Positions 1-9,250 of a stretch of DNA of 64,000 nucleotides are shown here, piece after piece. The DNA is from a bacterium (GTDB lineage: Bacteria; Electryoneota; Electryoneia; Electryoneales; Electryoneaceae), in assembly GCA_028278125.1 (NCBI GenBank), contig JANQEY010000074.1, forward strand, positions 1 through 64,000, written 5' to 3'. Each line of letters opens with the position of its first letter. Positions within the stretch are counted from its first letter, which is position 1. Position numbers and translations under genes: made by a program. Under the pieces are notes generated by a model that worked only from the letters and a program-made list of their open reading frames with translations, searched no databases and had not been told where the DNA came from.

Positions 1-556
1 CAATATCGCTACAGTGAACAGCACCGCACATATTCAGGCAGCAGGCAAGAGCAATACGGCATTTCGCCGGGAGCTTCATCTCTTTGAAATACTCGAACAA
101 TTCGTCCATGACTGCTTTTACAACACCTGAAGCATCAGTTGCTGCAGAGTGGCAGTGTACCCAACCCTGTGTGTGGACTATACTGGTTATTGAATTTCCG
201 GTACCACCAACAGGATTTCCGTACGCTTCCATCTCATCTTTGATTTTGGCGCAGTTTTCTTCTTTAGTGGTCAGGAATTCAACATTATGACGGCTGGTAA
301 AACGAAGATATCCGTCACAATATTTATCAGCTACTTCAGTGTAAAAACGAATTGAATCGATTGACACGAGTCGAGGTGATCCACAACGAACCGTGTATAT
401 TTTATCGCCGGATTCAGCAACGTGAACCATAACACCTGGCTCAAGAATCTCATGGTACTTCCACTGGCCATAATTTTCCTTAATTACCGGCGGAAGGAAG
501 TTATTATAATCCGGGGGACCTATATCGGTCAGTCTTTCTTGCATGGCCTCAGCCAT
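1..556 (-). CDS. dsrB: Dissimilatory sulfite reductase beta subunit DsrB (partial, C-terminus outside window)
   Basis: The minus strand from the ATG at 556 is open to the window edge and gives about 185 residues of DsrB. It contains the sulfite-reductase ferredoxin-like half domain ([19 protein letters not shown]) and the Cys-rich stretch [13 protein letters not shown]. DsrB forms the cytoplasmic alpha2beta2 siroheme/[4Fe-4S] enzyme that reduces sulfite, or runs in reverse in sulfur oxidisers. The start is supported by GGAGTG just upstream and lies 64 bp after the dsrA stop, the usual dsrAB order. The remainder of the gene is beyond position 1. Identity is confident. The direction of the pathway cannot be decided because dsrC, dsrD, dsrMKJOP and dsrEFH are not in the window. 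Confidence 0.93.
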   Translation of the reverse strand, partial: MAEAMQERLTDIGPPDYNNFLPPVIKENYGQWKYHEILEPGVMVHVAESGDKIYTVRCGSPRLVSIDSIRFYTEVADKYCDGYLRFTSRHNVEFLTTKEENCAKIKDEMEAYGNPVGGTGNSITSIVHTQGWVHCHSAATDASGVVKAVMDELFEYFKEMKLPAKCRIALACCLNMCGAVHCSDI

Positions 557-620
557 TTTTCACTCCTATTCTCAAGTTGTTAATTATCAGAATAAATGTT
601 CACTCTGTAACCGTGGTCGA

Positions 621-1814
621 TTACTCTTCCTCTTCCTCATCCTGAGCGAAGAAGATGTATGGATTATCCCGCGGGAAAGCCACCATCTCAGGAACTGGCT
701 CCAGGCCAACTGCTTCCAGGAAGTTGCCCATACCGACACGCTGGATAAACTCACCGATACGTTCACGGCTTTTACCCTCTTCACACCAGACATCCTGGAT
801 CTCTTCAATGATGTCACAGAATTCATCGAATTCTTCTTCGTCATCAATGTTGAGGAAAGGAATAAGAACACTGGAGAGTAACGCGCCTTCAACGATAGGA
901 GCTTTTGAACCGATAAGGACAATGGCACCCTTTTCATCACCAGGACGGAGCGCTTTTGTCATTACATTGATGCAATGCATACAGCGACGGCAATCGTTAT
1001 TGTCAATTTCAAGCTTTCCGTCAGTATACTTCATACATTTTGACGGGCAATTGAGAACAACATCGTTAACTATATCAAGTCCACCGTCAGCATAGTTTTT
1101 AACTTCAGCGTCATCAACTTTGATATCATCTTTCCAAGTCCCGATAACGGAAATGTCAGCACGTGCAATTGAAGCTACACAATCATTCGGGCAGCCGGAG
1201 AATTTAAATTTCCATTTGTACGGGAATGCCGGACGATGAAGCTCATCCTGATAGCGCATTGTGATGTCGTAGCAAACCTTAAGTGTGTCGTACATAGACC
1301 ACTCACAACGTCCCGGACCGACACAGCAACTAGGGGTACGCACATCTGATCCTGAACCACCAAGGTCAAATCCAGCCTCGGTCAGTTCTGAAAATGTAGG
1401 TTCGAGTTCATCGGTTGTTGTACCGAGGAAAATGATGTCACCGGTTGATCCATGCATGTTGGTCAAACCACTACCATGCTTTTCCCAGATATCACACAGG
1501 CTGCGGAGTGCATCGGAAGTGTAAAACCATCCTGAAGGCTGGTTTACACGTATAGTGTGGAAATGGGAAATATCCGGGTATTTTTCCGGCAGGTCTGTGT
1601 AACGGCCAATTACACCACCACCATATCCCATAACGCCAACGATACCACCATGTTTCCAGTGACCGATCCGTTCATCATAGGACTGTTCAAGAAGCCCAAG
1701 AAGATCGTTCGACATGGCGTTGTTTTTCGCAGCCAGCTTAATTTCCTTGACGAAACTCGGCCAGGGTCCCTTCTCCAGTTCGTCAAGCATAGGTGTTTTG
1801 TACTCCTTTGGCAT
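621..1814 (-). CDS. dsrA: Dissimilatory sulfite reductase alpha subunit DsrA
   Basis: A 397-residue DsrA. It shows the N-terminal [10 protein letters not shown] motif, [22 protein letters not shown], the siroheme/[4Fe-4S] cysteines C-V-G-P-G-R-C-E and G-C-P-N-D-C, and an inserted ferredoxin domain with C-P-S-K-C and C-R-R-C-M-H-C-I-N. The end N-P-Y-I-F-F is typical of the family. It is shorter than the roughly 420-437 residues usual for DsrA: compared with Desulfovibrio-type sequences from memory, a loop near residue 30 and one before the ferredoxin domain are missing, while all visible cofactor ligands are kept. AGGAGG precedes the ATG. It is followed by dsrB as one transcription unit. The tail is an acidic run of glutamates. 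Confidence 0.96.
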   Translation of the reverse strand: MPKEYKTPMLDELEKGPWPSFVKEIKLAAKNNAMSNDLLGLLEQSYDERIGHWKHGGIVGVMGYGGGVIGRYTDLPEKYPDISHFHTIRVNQPSGWFYTSDALRSLCDIWEKHGSGLTNMHGSTGDIIFLGTTTDELEPTFSELTEAGFDLGGSGSDVRTPSCCVGPGRCEWSMYDTLKVCYDITMRYQDELHRPAFPYKWKFKFSGCPNDCVASIARADISVIGTWKDDIKVDDAEVKNYADGGLDIVNDVVLNCPSKCMKYTDGKLEIDNNDCRRCMHCINVMTKALRPGDEKGAIVLIGSKAPIVEGALLSSVLIPFLNIDDEEEFDEFCDIIEEIQDVWCEEGKSRERIGEFIQRVGMGNFLEAVGLEPVPEMVAFPRDNPYIFFAQDEEEEE

Positions 1815-2458
1815 TTTTCCTCCTGAAACCTTTCCAAGTGTGGATTGCTGATACCCTCACCCTGCAGAGATCACAGTTTTCCAGACACTTTTACTTTGTG
1901 TTAATGTACACAAACTTTCGATGGTTTTTTGAATGTTTGCTTGTTCTATTTATATTCTTTTTTATCAACTACTTAAGTCAATATTTTTAAATGAACAGTA
2001 ATATAACTTGTGCAAGATGTCACAAGCAAGCATTAAGCCAGAATGAATAAACGCTTGATAATTGACTAATAATATATTGCAGATAAAAGTTAGTAAAACC
2101 AAAAAAACTGTTTAATGTTACGATTTGGTAACACTAGTTGCACTTTATTTATTATATAACAATAAGTTCAGAAGTTCGAGTACATTTTGTAACAGTGTTA
2201 CATATGCGAAACATTTCACACGTAAAATCCTTTCACCCGTACTAACTATTTATTTACATCAAGAAGTTAGGTGACTCTATCTGCCTCTCTTTTTTAGAAG
2301 GACAAACAAATGAACAAATCAGAATGCAATTTTCACGATGAATGTCTTGCCATGAATGTTCAAAGAATCTAGATTCAAACCTGTCGGATATGTTAGGATA
2401 ATACAGTAGCCGGTTACCGGTCACATGTAGCAATCCAGGGATGATTTGGAGGAAGACA
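1815..2458. other. Divergent intergenic region between dsrAB and yeiH
   Basis: About 640 bp, clearly AT-rich, with no convincing gene on either strand. It must contain the promoters of dsrAB (leftward) and of the transporter (rightward). The only structure seen is the pair of inverted repeats listed separately and a short palindrome around 2410-2420 built on CCGGTTACCGG. Confidence 0.6.
2116..2202. promoter_or_regulatory. Two inverted repeats with TGTTAC half-sites, possible operator
   Basis: Positions 2116-2133 read TGTTAC, six bases, GTAACA, a CRP/FNR-like spacing. Positions 2188-2202 read TGTAACA, one base, TGTTACA, a perfect 7-1-7 palindrome built from the same hexamers in opposite order. 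Reuse of the same half-site within 90 bp of a divergent promoter region suggests a regulator site. It is not the classical FNR, Rex or HcpR box, and no regulator gene lies nearby. The role is inferred only. Confidence 0.35.
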
Positions 2459-3802
2459 ATGACTAAACCAAACAGTTGGATGGAACTGCTCAAGAAGGAG
2501 GATTGGTGGGCAGTATGGTTTGGTTTTATCGTGATAATTGGTGCAACTGCCGGGTGGATCGGAAAAGTCCCAAAATTGGGAAAATGGACATCCAATCCAT
2601 TTGAGGTTTTCCTGGTTTTTAAGGAATCAGAAATTACCGTAAATATAGTTGTTCCTCTCTTACTCCTCTGGTTTGGCCTGGGAATACTTACTACTGTCGG
2701 TGTCTATGCAATGGGTGGCGATTACAAGCGTTATTTTGCCGGTTACACCCTGGTTTTCACCATTGGGATGATCTCGTATTTATTAGCCAACCATCAGCTG
2801 GCACGAGCATACGGACTTGGTTACGCAGTCTGGGCTCTTCTGATCGGTTTACTTATCTCGAATACCATTGGGACACCAAAATGGCTCCTTGCCGGAGCTC
2901 GCAGCGAGATGTATATCAAAACCGGCCTGGTTTTACTTGGAGCTGAAATCCTCTTTAACAAGATTCTTCAACTTGGGGGACCGGGTCTGTTTGTGGCCTG
3001 GCTGGTAACGCCTACAGTAATAATCTTCATGTTTATATTCGGCACAAAAACGCTCAAGATGGGTAGCAAAGCCCTGGTAATAATTATCGCAGCCGCAACA
3101 TCCGTATGCGGAGTTTCGGCAGCAATCGCAACCGCCGCCGCTGCTAAGGCTAAAAAGGAAGAATTGACCCTTGCAGTTGGAATGACCCTGATATTTACCG
3201 TGTTGATGATGATTTTTATGCCACCCCTGATTAAAGCGGTTGGAATGGACGCCATAGTCGGAGCTGCCTGGATGGGTGGAACCATCGACGCCACCGGTGC
3301 TGTTGTCGCAGCTGGAGCATTCCTTGGACCGGAAGCGGAGAAGGTTGCAGCCGTTGTTAAAATGATCCAGAATATTCTTATCGGTGTTGTTGCATTTGCT
3401 GTGGCAGTCTACTGGTGCACAAAAGTTGAGAAAGAAGAAAATGGCAGCGAAAATATCCGGAACAGAACATCCCTGATGGAAATCTGGTACCGTTTCCCCA
3501 AGTTTATTGTCGGTTTCCTGGCAGCATCCGTATTGTTTTCATTCTTATTGATGCCAACCCTGGGCGCTGAAGTTGTGGAAAATGATATCATCAAGATGGT
3601 AACTAAATCCCTGCGTGGTTGGTTGTTCTGTATGGCTTTTGTTTCGATCGGACTCGAATCCAATTTCCGAGACCTGGCATCACAGATGGTAGGTGGAAAA
3701 CCGTTAATACTCTACGTAATTGGTCAATCGTTCAACCTGGTGTTGACGGTCACGGCGGCATACCTGGCGTTTGGCGGGATACTATTCCCCAGGCCGATAT
3801 AA
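2459..3802 (+). CDS. YeiH/UPF0324 family putative sulfate/sulfite exporter
   Basis: A polytopic membrane protein of 447 residues with roughly ten or more hydrophobic segments. It has the family's conserved blocks: G-L-V-L-L-G-A-E-I-L-F, the S-V-C-G-V-S-A-A-I-A-T segment followed by K-A-K-K-E-E, and the W-x-G-G-T-I-D-A-T-G-A-V-V-A-A-G-A block, ending with G-L-E-S-N-F. The family is annotated as a putative sulfate exporter, with experimental support thin. The start chosen is the ATG at 2459 because GGAGGAAG at 2448-2455 is an excellent ribosome site for it; the ATG at 2441 would place that site inside the gene. It is divergent from dsrAB, so a role in sulfite or another sulfur anion linked to the Dsr enzyme is attractive but inferred. 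Confidence 0.85.
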   Translation: MTKPNSWMELLKKEDWWAVWFGFIVIIGATAGWIGKVPKLGKWTSNPFEVFLVFKESEITVNIVVPLLLLWFGLGILTTVGVYAMGGDYKRYFAGYTLVFTIGMISYLLANHQLARAYGLGYAVWALLIGLLISNTIGTPKWLLAGARSEMYIKTGLVLLGAEILFNKILQLGGPGLFVAWLVTPTVIIFMFIFGTKTLKMGSKALVIIIAAATSVCGVSAAIATAAAAKAKKEELTLAVGMTLIFTVLMMIFMPPLIKAVGMDAIVGAAWMGGTIDATGAVVAAGAFLGPEAEKVAAVVKMIQNILIGVVAFAVAVYWCTKVEKEENGSENIRNRTSLMEIWYRFPKFIVGFLAASVLFSFLLMPTLGAEVVENDIIKMVTKSLRGWLFCMAFVSIGLESNFRDLASQMVGGKPLILYVIGQSFNLVLTVTAAYLAFGGILFPRPI

Positions 3803-3818
3803 GATCTGGAAAAATAAT

Positions 3819-4145
3819 ATGGCATTTCTTCCAAAAAAAATAATTGATCAAAACCCGCAGGTCGCCTTAAGATTAATAAGATTCTTTGTGGGATTGTTCC
3901 TGATCTTTGGATTGTTTATTATCCTGGCTTCTTCCTCTCCACCTGTCGGGGTAACCGGTGACGTTTTGAGGCACAATCTTGAAGCCGATATTGACGCCAC
4001 TCCCCTTTTTTACTCGGAAGTCGAGAACATTGTTGAGATCGACAGGAAATTGCAGGAACTGCGACGAGAACGGAAACACGAGATTCAGAAAGGTAGCCCG
4101 GGATATGTGCGCAGAGGCGTATCAGTGTCTCCCGGGGAAAAATAA
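3819..4145 (+). CDS. Small single-pass membrane protein, unknown
   Basis: 108 residues starting M-A-F-L-P-K-K. One strong transmembrane segment (about residues 18-38, rich in Leu/Phe/Ile) is followed by a hydrophilic part with L-Q-E-L-R-R-E-R-K-H-E and a basic tail. It lies 16 bp after the yeiH stop and 2 bp before the glycosyltransferase start, so the three are probably cotranscribed. No family recognised. A longer reading from 3771 would overlap the end of yeiH and has no ribosome site. Confidence 0.6.
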   Translation: MAFLPKKIIDQNPQVALRLIRFFVGLFLIFGLFIILASSSPPVGVTGDVLRHNLEADIDATPLFYSEVENIVEIDRKLQELRRERKHEIQKGSPGYVRRGVSVSPGEK

Positions 4146-4147
4146 CA

Positions 4148-5800
4148 TTGAGCACAACTTCGAATAGTTTATCAGAAAATCCATCCTCGTTCAAAATACC
4201 TCGAACAGTTGAGATTTCTTTCCTTGTTGTTACTATCGCCTGGTTAATCCTGATCCAGTTTTACCAGTGGCCTACCCTTGTAAACGGTGGATTTGACAAT
4301 CGTGATTGCGCCGCGTTTGTCCTGTCAGGAGAGATGCTGAGGACTGGGCACACACCCTACATCGATTTCTGGGATCAGAAACCTCCCATGATTTATATAA
4401 TAAATGCTTTTGGTTTAACTATATCGGGTGGAAAAACCTTGGGACCATGGTTTATAAGTTTATTTACCCTGGTTTCTACACTTCTTATTAGTCACTTGAC
4501 GTTAAGAAAATACTTTGGTACTTTAGCCGCCCTTCTTGGATCACTAGTATTTGCGGCTTCATTTATCGGTGTCTACGCTGGTGGTAATTTAACTGAATCC
4601 TACGCCCTGCCGCTCCAATGGCTGACACTTCTACTCTTTCAGCGATGGTATAAAGAAGCTAAAGCAAACACCTGGATATTCGGGATTTTAATCGGAATTA
4701 TTACTGCCATATCATTCGGATTAAGGCAGAATCTTATTGGAACACAGGTAGCAATTTCAGCAACGGTAATACTCTTCCTGGTATTTAACAAACAATTCCG
4801 AGAGATATTCAAGTTTGTAATCGGGGGTTTGTCCGGCTTCATAATTATGGCAATGGCGATAATAATCTGGATTGACCTCTCCGGCGGAATTTCAGCTGTC
4901 GAAGCATTCTGGGAATATGCTTTTGTCTATAATTTCAGCTTCAAAATAGCTTCATCATTATTTGCAAAATTTATCGCTCATCTTACAGCATTCGATTATG
5001 TCCCAATCCTTGGATTAGCAGTCATTTCAGCAATATATCATTTAGTCAGATTAATACGTGGCAATTCTATCTATAAAACCGACGCATTTTTCCTTCTTTT
5101 AGCGATCTGGCTGCCAGTTGAGACAATTTTTGTAACTGTTTCCGGTCATGCTTTTAACCATTATTACCTTGCTTTCCTGCCGGTCTGTTCAACTTTAGCT
5201 GCATTTACTACTATTCAAATACTAGACAAAAGAGATCAGCCGAAGAGAATTAAAAACCTTTGGATTTTACTTGTAGTGTTGATTCTAGCCGTAACGGCGG
5301 TAAAACACCGGACAAAAATTATCCGGAACCTCGAGAATGATCGAGTTCGACAGGTTGCTGAAACCGTGGAAATTATCAAACAGAATTCTGATTCTTACGA
5401 TACTATCTTTTCCTGGGGTGTGATGGCTGATATTTATTACCTGTCAGGAAGAAAACCTGCAAGTCATTATACTCTGGTTTACCCTCTACTTGCACCTGGC
5501 TATACCGATTCATCCACTGTTCGAAAACTGATATCGGAATTGAACAAATCGAAACCTGAATTGATAATTGATGCTTCCAATAAAAACCGCCAGGTTCCTT
5601 CATTGGAGAAATGGGATCCTTCTATTGTCATCAATGGAGAACCTGTCCATCCGGCATTGAAAGACTTCTACGATTTTATCCATTCAAATTACATGATTTC
5701 GGAAACAGCCGGTGAGTGGGATTGGCAGGTATGGAAAAGGATAGGCAAAGAAGAGCCGAACGAAATTATCGGTTCAACAGCACCTCTAGAAAGGTTTTAG
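4148..5800 (+). CDS. GT-C fold glycosyltransferase (GT39/PMT-like membrane protein)
   Basis: 550 residues with about ten transmembrane helices. After the first helix comes the typical lumenal loop of the family, with an acidic pair and K-P-P: N-R-D-C-A-A-F, then G-H-T-P-Y-I-D-F-W-D-Q-K-P-P-M. This resembles ArnT/PMT_2-type enzymes that move a sugar from a polyprenyl phosphate donor to an acceptor outside the membrane. A soluble C-terminal region (about 410-550) follows the helices. The start is a TTG two bases after the previous stop, with GGGGAAA upstream. The 3' end overlaps the convergent GT4 gene by 35 bp. The acceptor is unknown. Confidence 0.8.
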   Translation: MSTTSNSLSENPSSFKIPRTVEISFLVVTIAWLILIQFYQWPTLVNGGFDNRDCAAFVLSGEMLRTGHTPYIDFWDQKPPMIYIINAFGLTISGGKTLGPWFISLFTLVSTLLISHLTLRKYFGTLAALLGSLVFAASFIGVYAGGNLTESYALPLQWLTLLLFQRWYKEAKANTWIFGILIGIITAISFGLRQNLIGTQVAISATVILFLVFNKQFREIFKFVIGGLSGFIIMAMAIIIWIDLSGGISAVEAFWEYAFVYNFSFKIASSLFAKFIAHLTAFDYVPILGLAVISAIYHLVRLIRGNSIYKTDAFFLLLAIWLPVETIFVTVSGHAFNHYYLAFLPVCSTLAAFTTIQILDKRDQPKRIKNLWILLVVLILAVTAVKHRTKIIRNLENDRVRQVAETVEIIKQNSDSYDTIFSWGVMADIYYLSGRKPASHYTLVYPLLAPGYTDSSTVRKLISELNKSKPELIIDASNKNRQVPSLEKWDPSIVINGEPVHPALKDFYDFIHSNYMISETAGEWDWQVWKRIGKEEPNEIIGSTAPLERF

Positions 5801-6956
5801 TTTTTTCTCCCCTTTTATCCCAGGTTAAAAATTGGGCACGTTGATGTGCCTTAACGGCAAGCTGCGCCTGTTTTTCCGGTGATTTTATCAGTTCCTCCAT
5901 TTTTTCTGAAAGATCGACTTTGTCACCCGGTTTGACATAAACAACAGCATCATCAGCAAGTTCACGTATTGCCGGTGTATCGCTGGAGATTACTGGAATT
6001 GCGTGACCAAGATAATCAAACAGTTTTGACGGTGCTGTCAGGTAATGGTTGTAAAACTTGTCCTCGAGCGGAAGAACGGCAATACTTGCCTGTTCAATTT
6101 TTTTACGCATTTTATTATTATCCAGCCAACCTGAAATTTCCACTTTTGAACTTAATCCCAACTCATTCACTCGGTGCTTTAAGGGATCGATTTCATTCCG
6201 GTCACGACCACCAACATAAGCCAGTTTCCAATCATTTGCGTCTACGTTTTTGAAAGCATCAAGCAGCATGTAGACACCTTTTTTACGCTGCAGGCTTCCA
6301 AGATAGAGAACATTTTTATGTTCTGGTCGGCCAGGCAATGATGGCCTGGCCTGGTCCAATCCAGGGTGTGCTGAGGAAACCAAAGGCTCATTTGAGTTGA
6401 GAGATTTCCTATATAAATCCGCTTGGACATCCAGCAGGGTCAAAACACCATCCAGTCTGGGAATATGTTTCCTTTCTAAATCCTGGTATCTTTCCCAGCG
6501 TTTTCCTGATAGATCATCCCTGGATTCTATGTCCATGTAAAAATTATGTGTATCGTGTGCTGTTTTAATATCCAGTCTCTGCCATCGAGTTAGATAAGGA
6601 AGCGCTCTGGTATCCCTGCTCATCACAACGTTTACGCCATGCTTTCTAACTAACCGTTTAAGCAGTCTTCCAGCCTTTGCCAGGTAAAAGATCCTGTCAG
6701 AGGCGGGTTTCCAGTGCGGCATGGGAATAACATGGATATTGAGTAATTCAGGGGAATCTATTCCATACTCGTTTTTGAGTACAGCTTTGCCATCACCATC
6801 ACAACCATTAAATCCTTTCGCTGCCGACTGGACAACAAGATGAGTTTCCACCCCGGTACCTGCCACGGCTGACATAAACCTTGCAGTAAACGGCCCGGCA
6901 GGAATAGCTGATGGCCAGCGAAGGATGTTGATATAACTGAGGACTGGTTTAATCAT
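5766..6956 (-). CDS. Glycosyltransferase family 4 (GT-B, group 1)
   Basis: 396 residues. The C-terminal half is a clear GT4 Rossmann domain: the N-V-L-Y-L-G-S-L-Q-R-K-K-G-V-Y donor-binding start, V-E-I-S-G-W-L, then the P-S-K-L-F-D-Y-L-G-H-A-I-P-V-I-S-S-D stretch that matches the family's E-x7-E region in variant form. The N-terminal half (acceptor domain) is divergent. Such enzymes add sugars to lipid-linked or surface glycans in the cytoplasm. It is convergent with the GT-C gene, with which it may share a glycan pathway. There is no clear ribosome site before the ATG at 6956. A 278-bp spacer separates it from the next gene; nothing was seen in it. Confidence 0.85.
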   Translation of the reverse strand: MIKPVLSYINILRWPSAIPAGPFTARFMSAVAGTGVETHLVVQSAAKGFNGCDGDGKAVLKNEYGIDSPELLNIHVIPMPHWKPASDRIFYLAKAGRLLKRLVRKHGVNVVMSRDTRALPYLTRWQRLDIKTAHDTHNFYMDIESRDDLSGKRWERYQDLERKHIPRLDGVLTLLDVQADLYRKSLNSNEPLVSSAHPGLDQARPSLPGRPEHKNVLYLGSLQRKKGVYMLLDAFKNVDANDWKLAYVGGRDRNEIDPLKHRVNELGLSSKVEISGWLDNNKMRKKIEQASIAVLPLEDKFYNHYLTAPSKLFDYLGHAIPVISSDTPAIRELADDAVVYVKPGDKVDLSEKMEELIKSPEKQAQLAVKAHQRAQFLTWDKRGEKTKTFLEVLLNR

Positions 6957-7234
6957 CGGTATATTATTAGTTCATCAATATCAGTATAAAAACTCGATCG
7001 GAATGAATATAGAACATTAAAAAGCGGATTTCTTTGTCAAGGATGATTATCTGGTCAAATATTGAAGCTGAATTTAAACCTGGATACATAATCATTTGGT
7101 TACGATCCAGAAGCGAAATTTGTTCCGCTCTCCTCTGAAGCAAAAGACTATCTGATTTCTTATATTCCGCTACCCGATTTTTTAACTTCATTTTTGTAAT
7201 AATTTTCACAATTTCTAACCGGATAGAGGGAAAG

Positions 7235-8374
7235 ATGGATTTTAAACTGAGCGAAGAACATGAGATGCTGAGGCAGACTGCACGTGATTTTGCGGAGAAG
7301 GAGCTTCGTCCCGGTGTAGCGGAACGTGATGAAAAGGAAATATTTCCTGCTGAACACATCAAAAAACTTGGTGAACTTGGATTCATGGGGATGGTGATCT
7401 CCGAGGAAAACGGTGGTGCCGGTTTTGATACTTTAGGCTATGTCATAGCGCTGGAAGAACTTGCACGTGTTGACCCGTCAACCGAAATCATCGTTTCAGT
7501 CCATAATAGTCTTCACATGTACCCATTGGAAAAATTCGGCAATGATTTTATAAAGAAAGAGTATCTCCCCAAGATGGCATCGGGTGAACATCTTGGTGCA
7601 TTTGCCCTGACAGAACCAGGTTCAGGATCAGATGCCGGCGCGATGAAAACAAAGGCAGTAAAAGACGGTAATGAATGGATTCTCAACGGCACAAAAAACT
7701 TTATTACCTCGGGCGCTAACTGCGATGCCTATGTCCTGGTCGCGGTAACCGATCCTGATGCTGGATCAAAAGGAACAACAGCCTTTTATGTACCCAAAGA
7801 CACACCAGGCCTTGAACTGGGTAAACATGAGGATAAACTGGGAATCAGGAGCACAGATACGATTTCAATATCACTTGAGGATGCTCGTATTCCTGAAGAG
7901 AACGTAATCGGTAAACATGGCGAAGGTTTTAAAATCATGTTGACCGCTCTTGACAGTGGACGTCTTGGTGTCGCTGCGCAGGGATTGGGAATTGCGCAGG
8001 GCGCGATGGAAGAATCCATCAAGTACAGCCAGGAGAGATACCAGTTCGGTAAACCGATATCGGCATTCCAGGCGATCCGAAACAAGGTAGCCGACATGCA
8101 GATAAAAATAGCCGCCAGCCGCTGGCTGCTCTACCATGCCGCCTGGATGAAAGACCAGGGAATTCGTTATTCAAAGGAGGCTGCGATGGCCAAGGTACAG
8201 TGCAGTGAAACAGCTACCTGGTGTGCCCTCGAAGCTATCCAGATTCATGGCGGTTATGGTTATTGCAAAGACTACCCCGTTGAACGGATGCTGCGAGACG
8301 CCAAGATTACCGAGATTTACGAAGGCACCAACGAAGTTCAAAGAATAGTTATCGGACGTTCTTTGTTCGATTAG
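7235..8374 (+). CDS. Acyl-CoA dehydrogenase (short-chain/butyryl-CoA type)
   Basis: 379 residues, the normal length, with all three domains: N-terminal helical (1-120), beta-barrel with the FAD motif A-F-A-L-T-E-P-G-S-G-S-D-A-G-A, and C-terminal helical with Q-I-H-G-G-Y-G-Y and the catalytic-base segment T-E-I-Y-E-G-T-N-E-V-Q-R-I. The glutamate there aligns with the base of short-chain and butyryl-CoA dehydrogenases. It oxidises acyl-CoA to trans-2-enoyl-CoA with FAD, passing electrons to ETF. AGAGGGAAAG precedes the ATG. No ETF, thiolase or enoyl-CoA hydratase lies next to it, so the exact substrate is open. Confidence 0.95.
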   Translation: MDFKLSEEHEMLRQTARDFAEKELRPGVAERDEKEIFPAEHIKKLGELGFMGMVISEENGGAGFDTLGYVIALEELARVDPSTEIIVSVHNSLHMYPLEKFGNDFIKKEYLPKMASGEHLGAFALTEPGSGSDAGAMKTKAVKDGNEWILNGTKNFITSGANCDAYVLVAVTDPDAGSKGTTAFYVPKDTPGLELGKHEDKLGIRSTDTISISLEDARIPEENVIGKHGEGFKIMLTALDSGRLGVAAQGLGIAQGAMEESIKYSQERYQFGKPISAFQAIRNKVADMQIKIAASRWLLYHAAWMKDQGIRYSKEAAMAKVQCSETATWCALEAIQIHGGYGYCKDYPVERMLRDAKITEIYEGTNEVQRIVIGRSLFD

Positions 8375-8413
8375 ACGGATTTTATAGCTGAATAATCGGT
8401 ATTCGGAGTATAA

Positions 8414-8992
8414 ATGCCAAAACTTTTTCTCTGTCTTCATGCGGAATCTGTAGCTAACAAAGAAGGCTGGGTATCCGGTTGGGACGATGTAGCCTTAACC
8501 GACAATGGTTTAATCCAGGCACAAAAACTTGCCGAAGCTCTTGAACAGGAAGATGCTGTTGGCGGGATTTTGACCAGCGATTTATCCCGTGCATCGAAAA
8601 CAGCCGAAACGCTAAGGGATCATCTTGGCCTGGAAATGGTTGTTGACGAAGGCTTGCGTGAGAGGAACTACGGAGAATGGACAGGTACTTCTTACAACGA
8701 CGCTTTTATTGTCAACAAGGATCAATGGGAAAGGTTACGTGAGGAGGAGAATTTCGCTCCACCAGGTGGAGAAACTCTCGAAGACCATCGCAGGCGTGTA
8801 ATCGATGCCCTTGGTCGCGGACGTGAACGATGGCCTGAAGGATTTATAGTTGTCACTCATCGAGCCGTCTTACTGTTAATCGTCAAAACATTGGGAATCT
8901 GGTGGAACGGAACATCCCCGACTCCCCTATCTCCACCCACATATATGCGTCTTGAATGGCATTTACAGGATTCAACCGGAGAGAAAGAATAA
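8414..8992 (+). CDS. Histidine phosphatase superfamily protein with altered RHG motif
   Basis: 192 residues of the phosphoglycerate mutase-like fold: T-S-D-L-S-R-A-S-K-T-A-E-T, E-R-N-Y-G-E-W-T-G, P-G-G-E-T-L-E-D and the second histidine in V-V-T-H-R-A. The usual N-terminal L-x-R-H-G-E-S is L-C-L-H-A-E-S here, so the nucleophilic His is kept while the phosphate-binding Arg is Leu and the Gly is Ala. Members are mutases, phosphatases of small metabolites or phosphoproteins. The lost Arg should weaken phosphate binding, so activity is uncertain. It lies 39 bp after the dehydrogenase, probably in one operon that ends at the 9091-9125 terminator. Confidence 0.8.
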   Translation: MPKLFLCLHAESVANKEGWVSGWDDVALTDNGLIQAQKLAEALEQEDAVGGILTSDLSRASKTAETLRDHLGLEMVVDEGLRERNYGEWTGTSYNDAFIVNKDQWERLREEENFAPPGGETLEDHRRRVIDALGRGRERWPEGFIVVTHRAVLLLIVKTLGIWWNGTSPTPLSPPTYMRLEWHLQDSTGEKE

Positions 8993-9090
8993 GCAGAAAA
9001 AGTTGTAATCATATAAATATCAATAACATTTCATTTGCATGAGGTAGTTAAGAAAAAATATATTTTCCGGGGTAAAAGCTTGTATTCTTT

Positions 9091-9125
9091 AAACCGGCGA
9101 AGAATTATTCTCGCCGGTTTATTAT
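9091..9125 (+). terminator. Rho-independent terminator after the histidine phosphatase gene
   Basis: AAACCGGCGA at 9091-9100 pairs perfectly with TCGCCGGTTT at 9111-9120 around a short A/T-rich loop, followed by ATTATT. It sits about 100 bp past the stop at 8992 and before nusB. Confidence 0.75.
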
Positions 9126-9250
9126 TAACATTATGTTTTTGTTACTGCTTGTTTATATATTAGGGTACTTGTTTTTAATAAGTCGAATGTTATAACTTTC
9201 TTCGTTTTAATAAATATTGATTAATCAGTAATGCAGTATTTGGAGTTTAG

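Noticed and set aside
587..1095. Several frames of more than 110 codons inside dsrA on both strands
   Set aside because: They are out-of-frame shadows of the well-supported dsrA gene.
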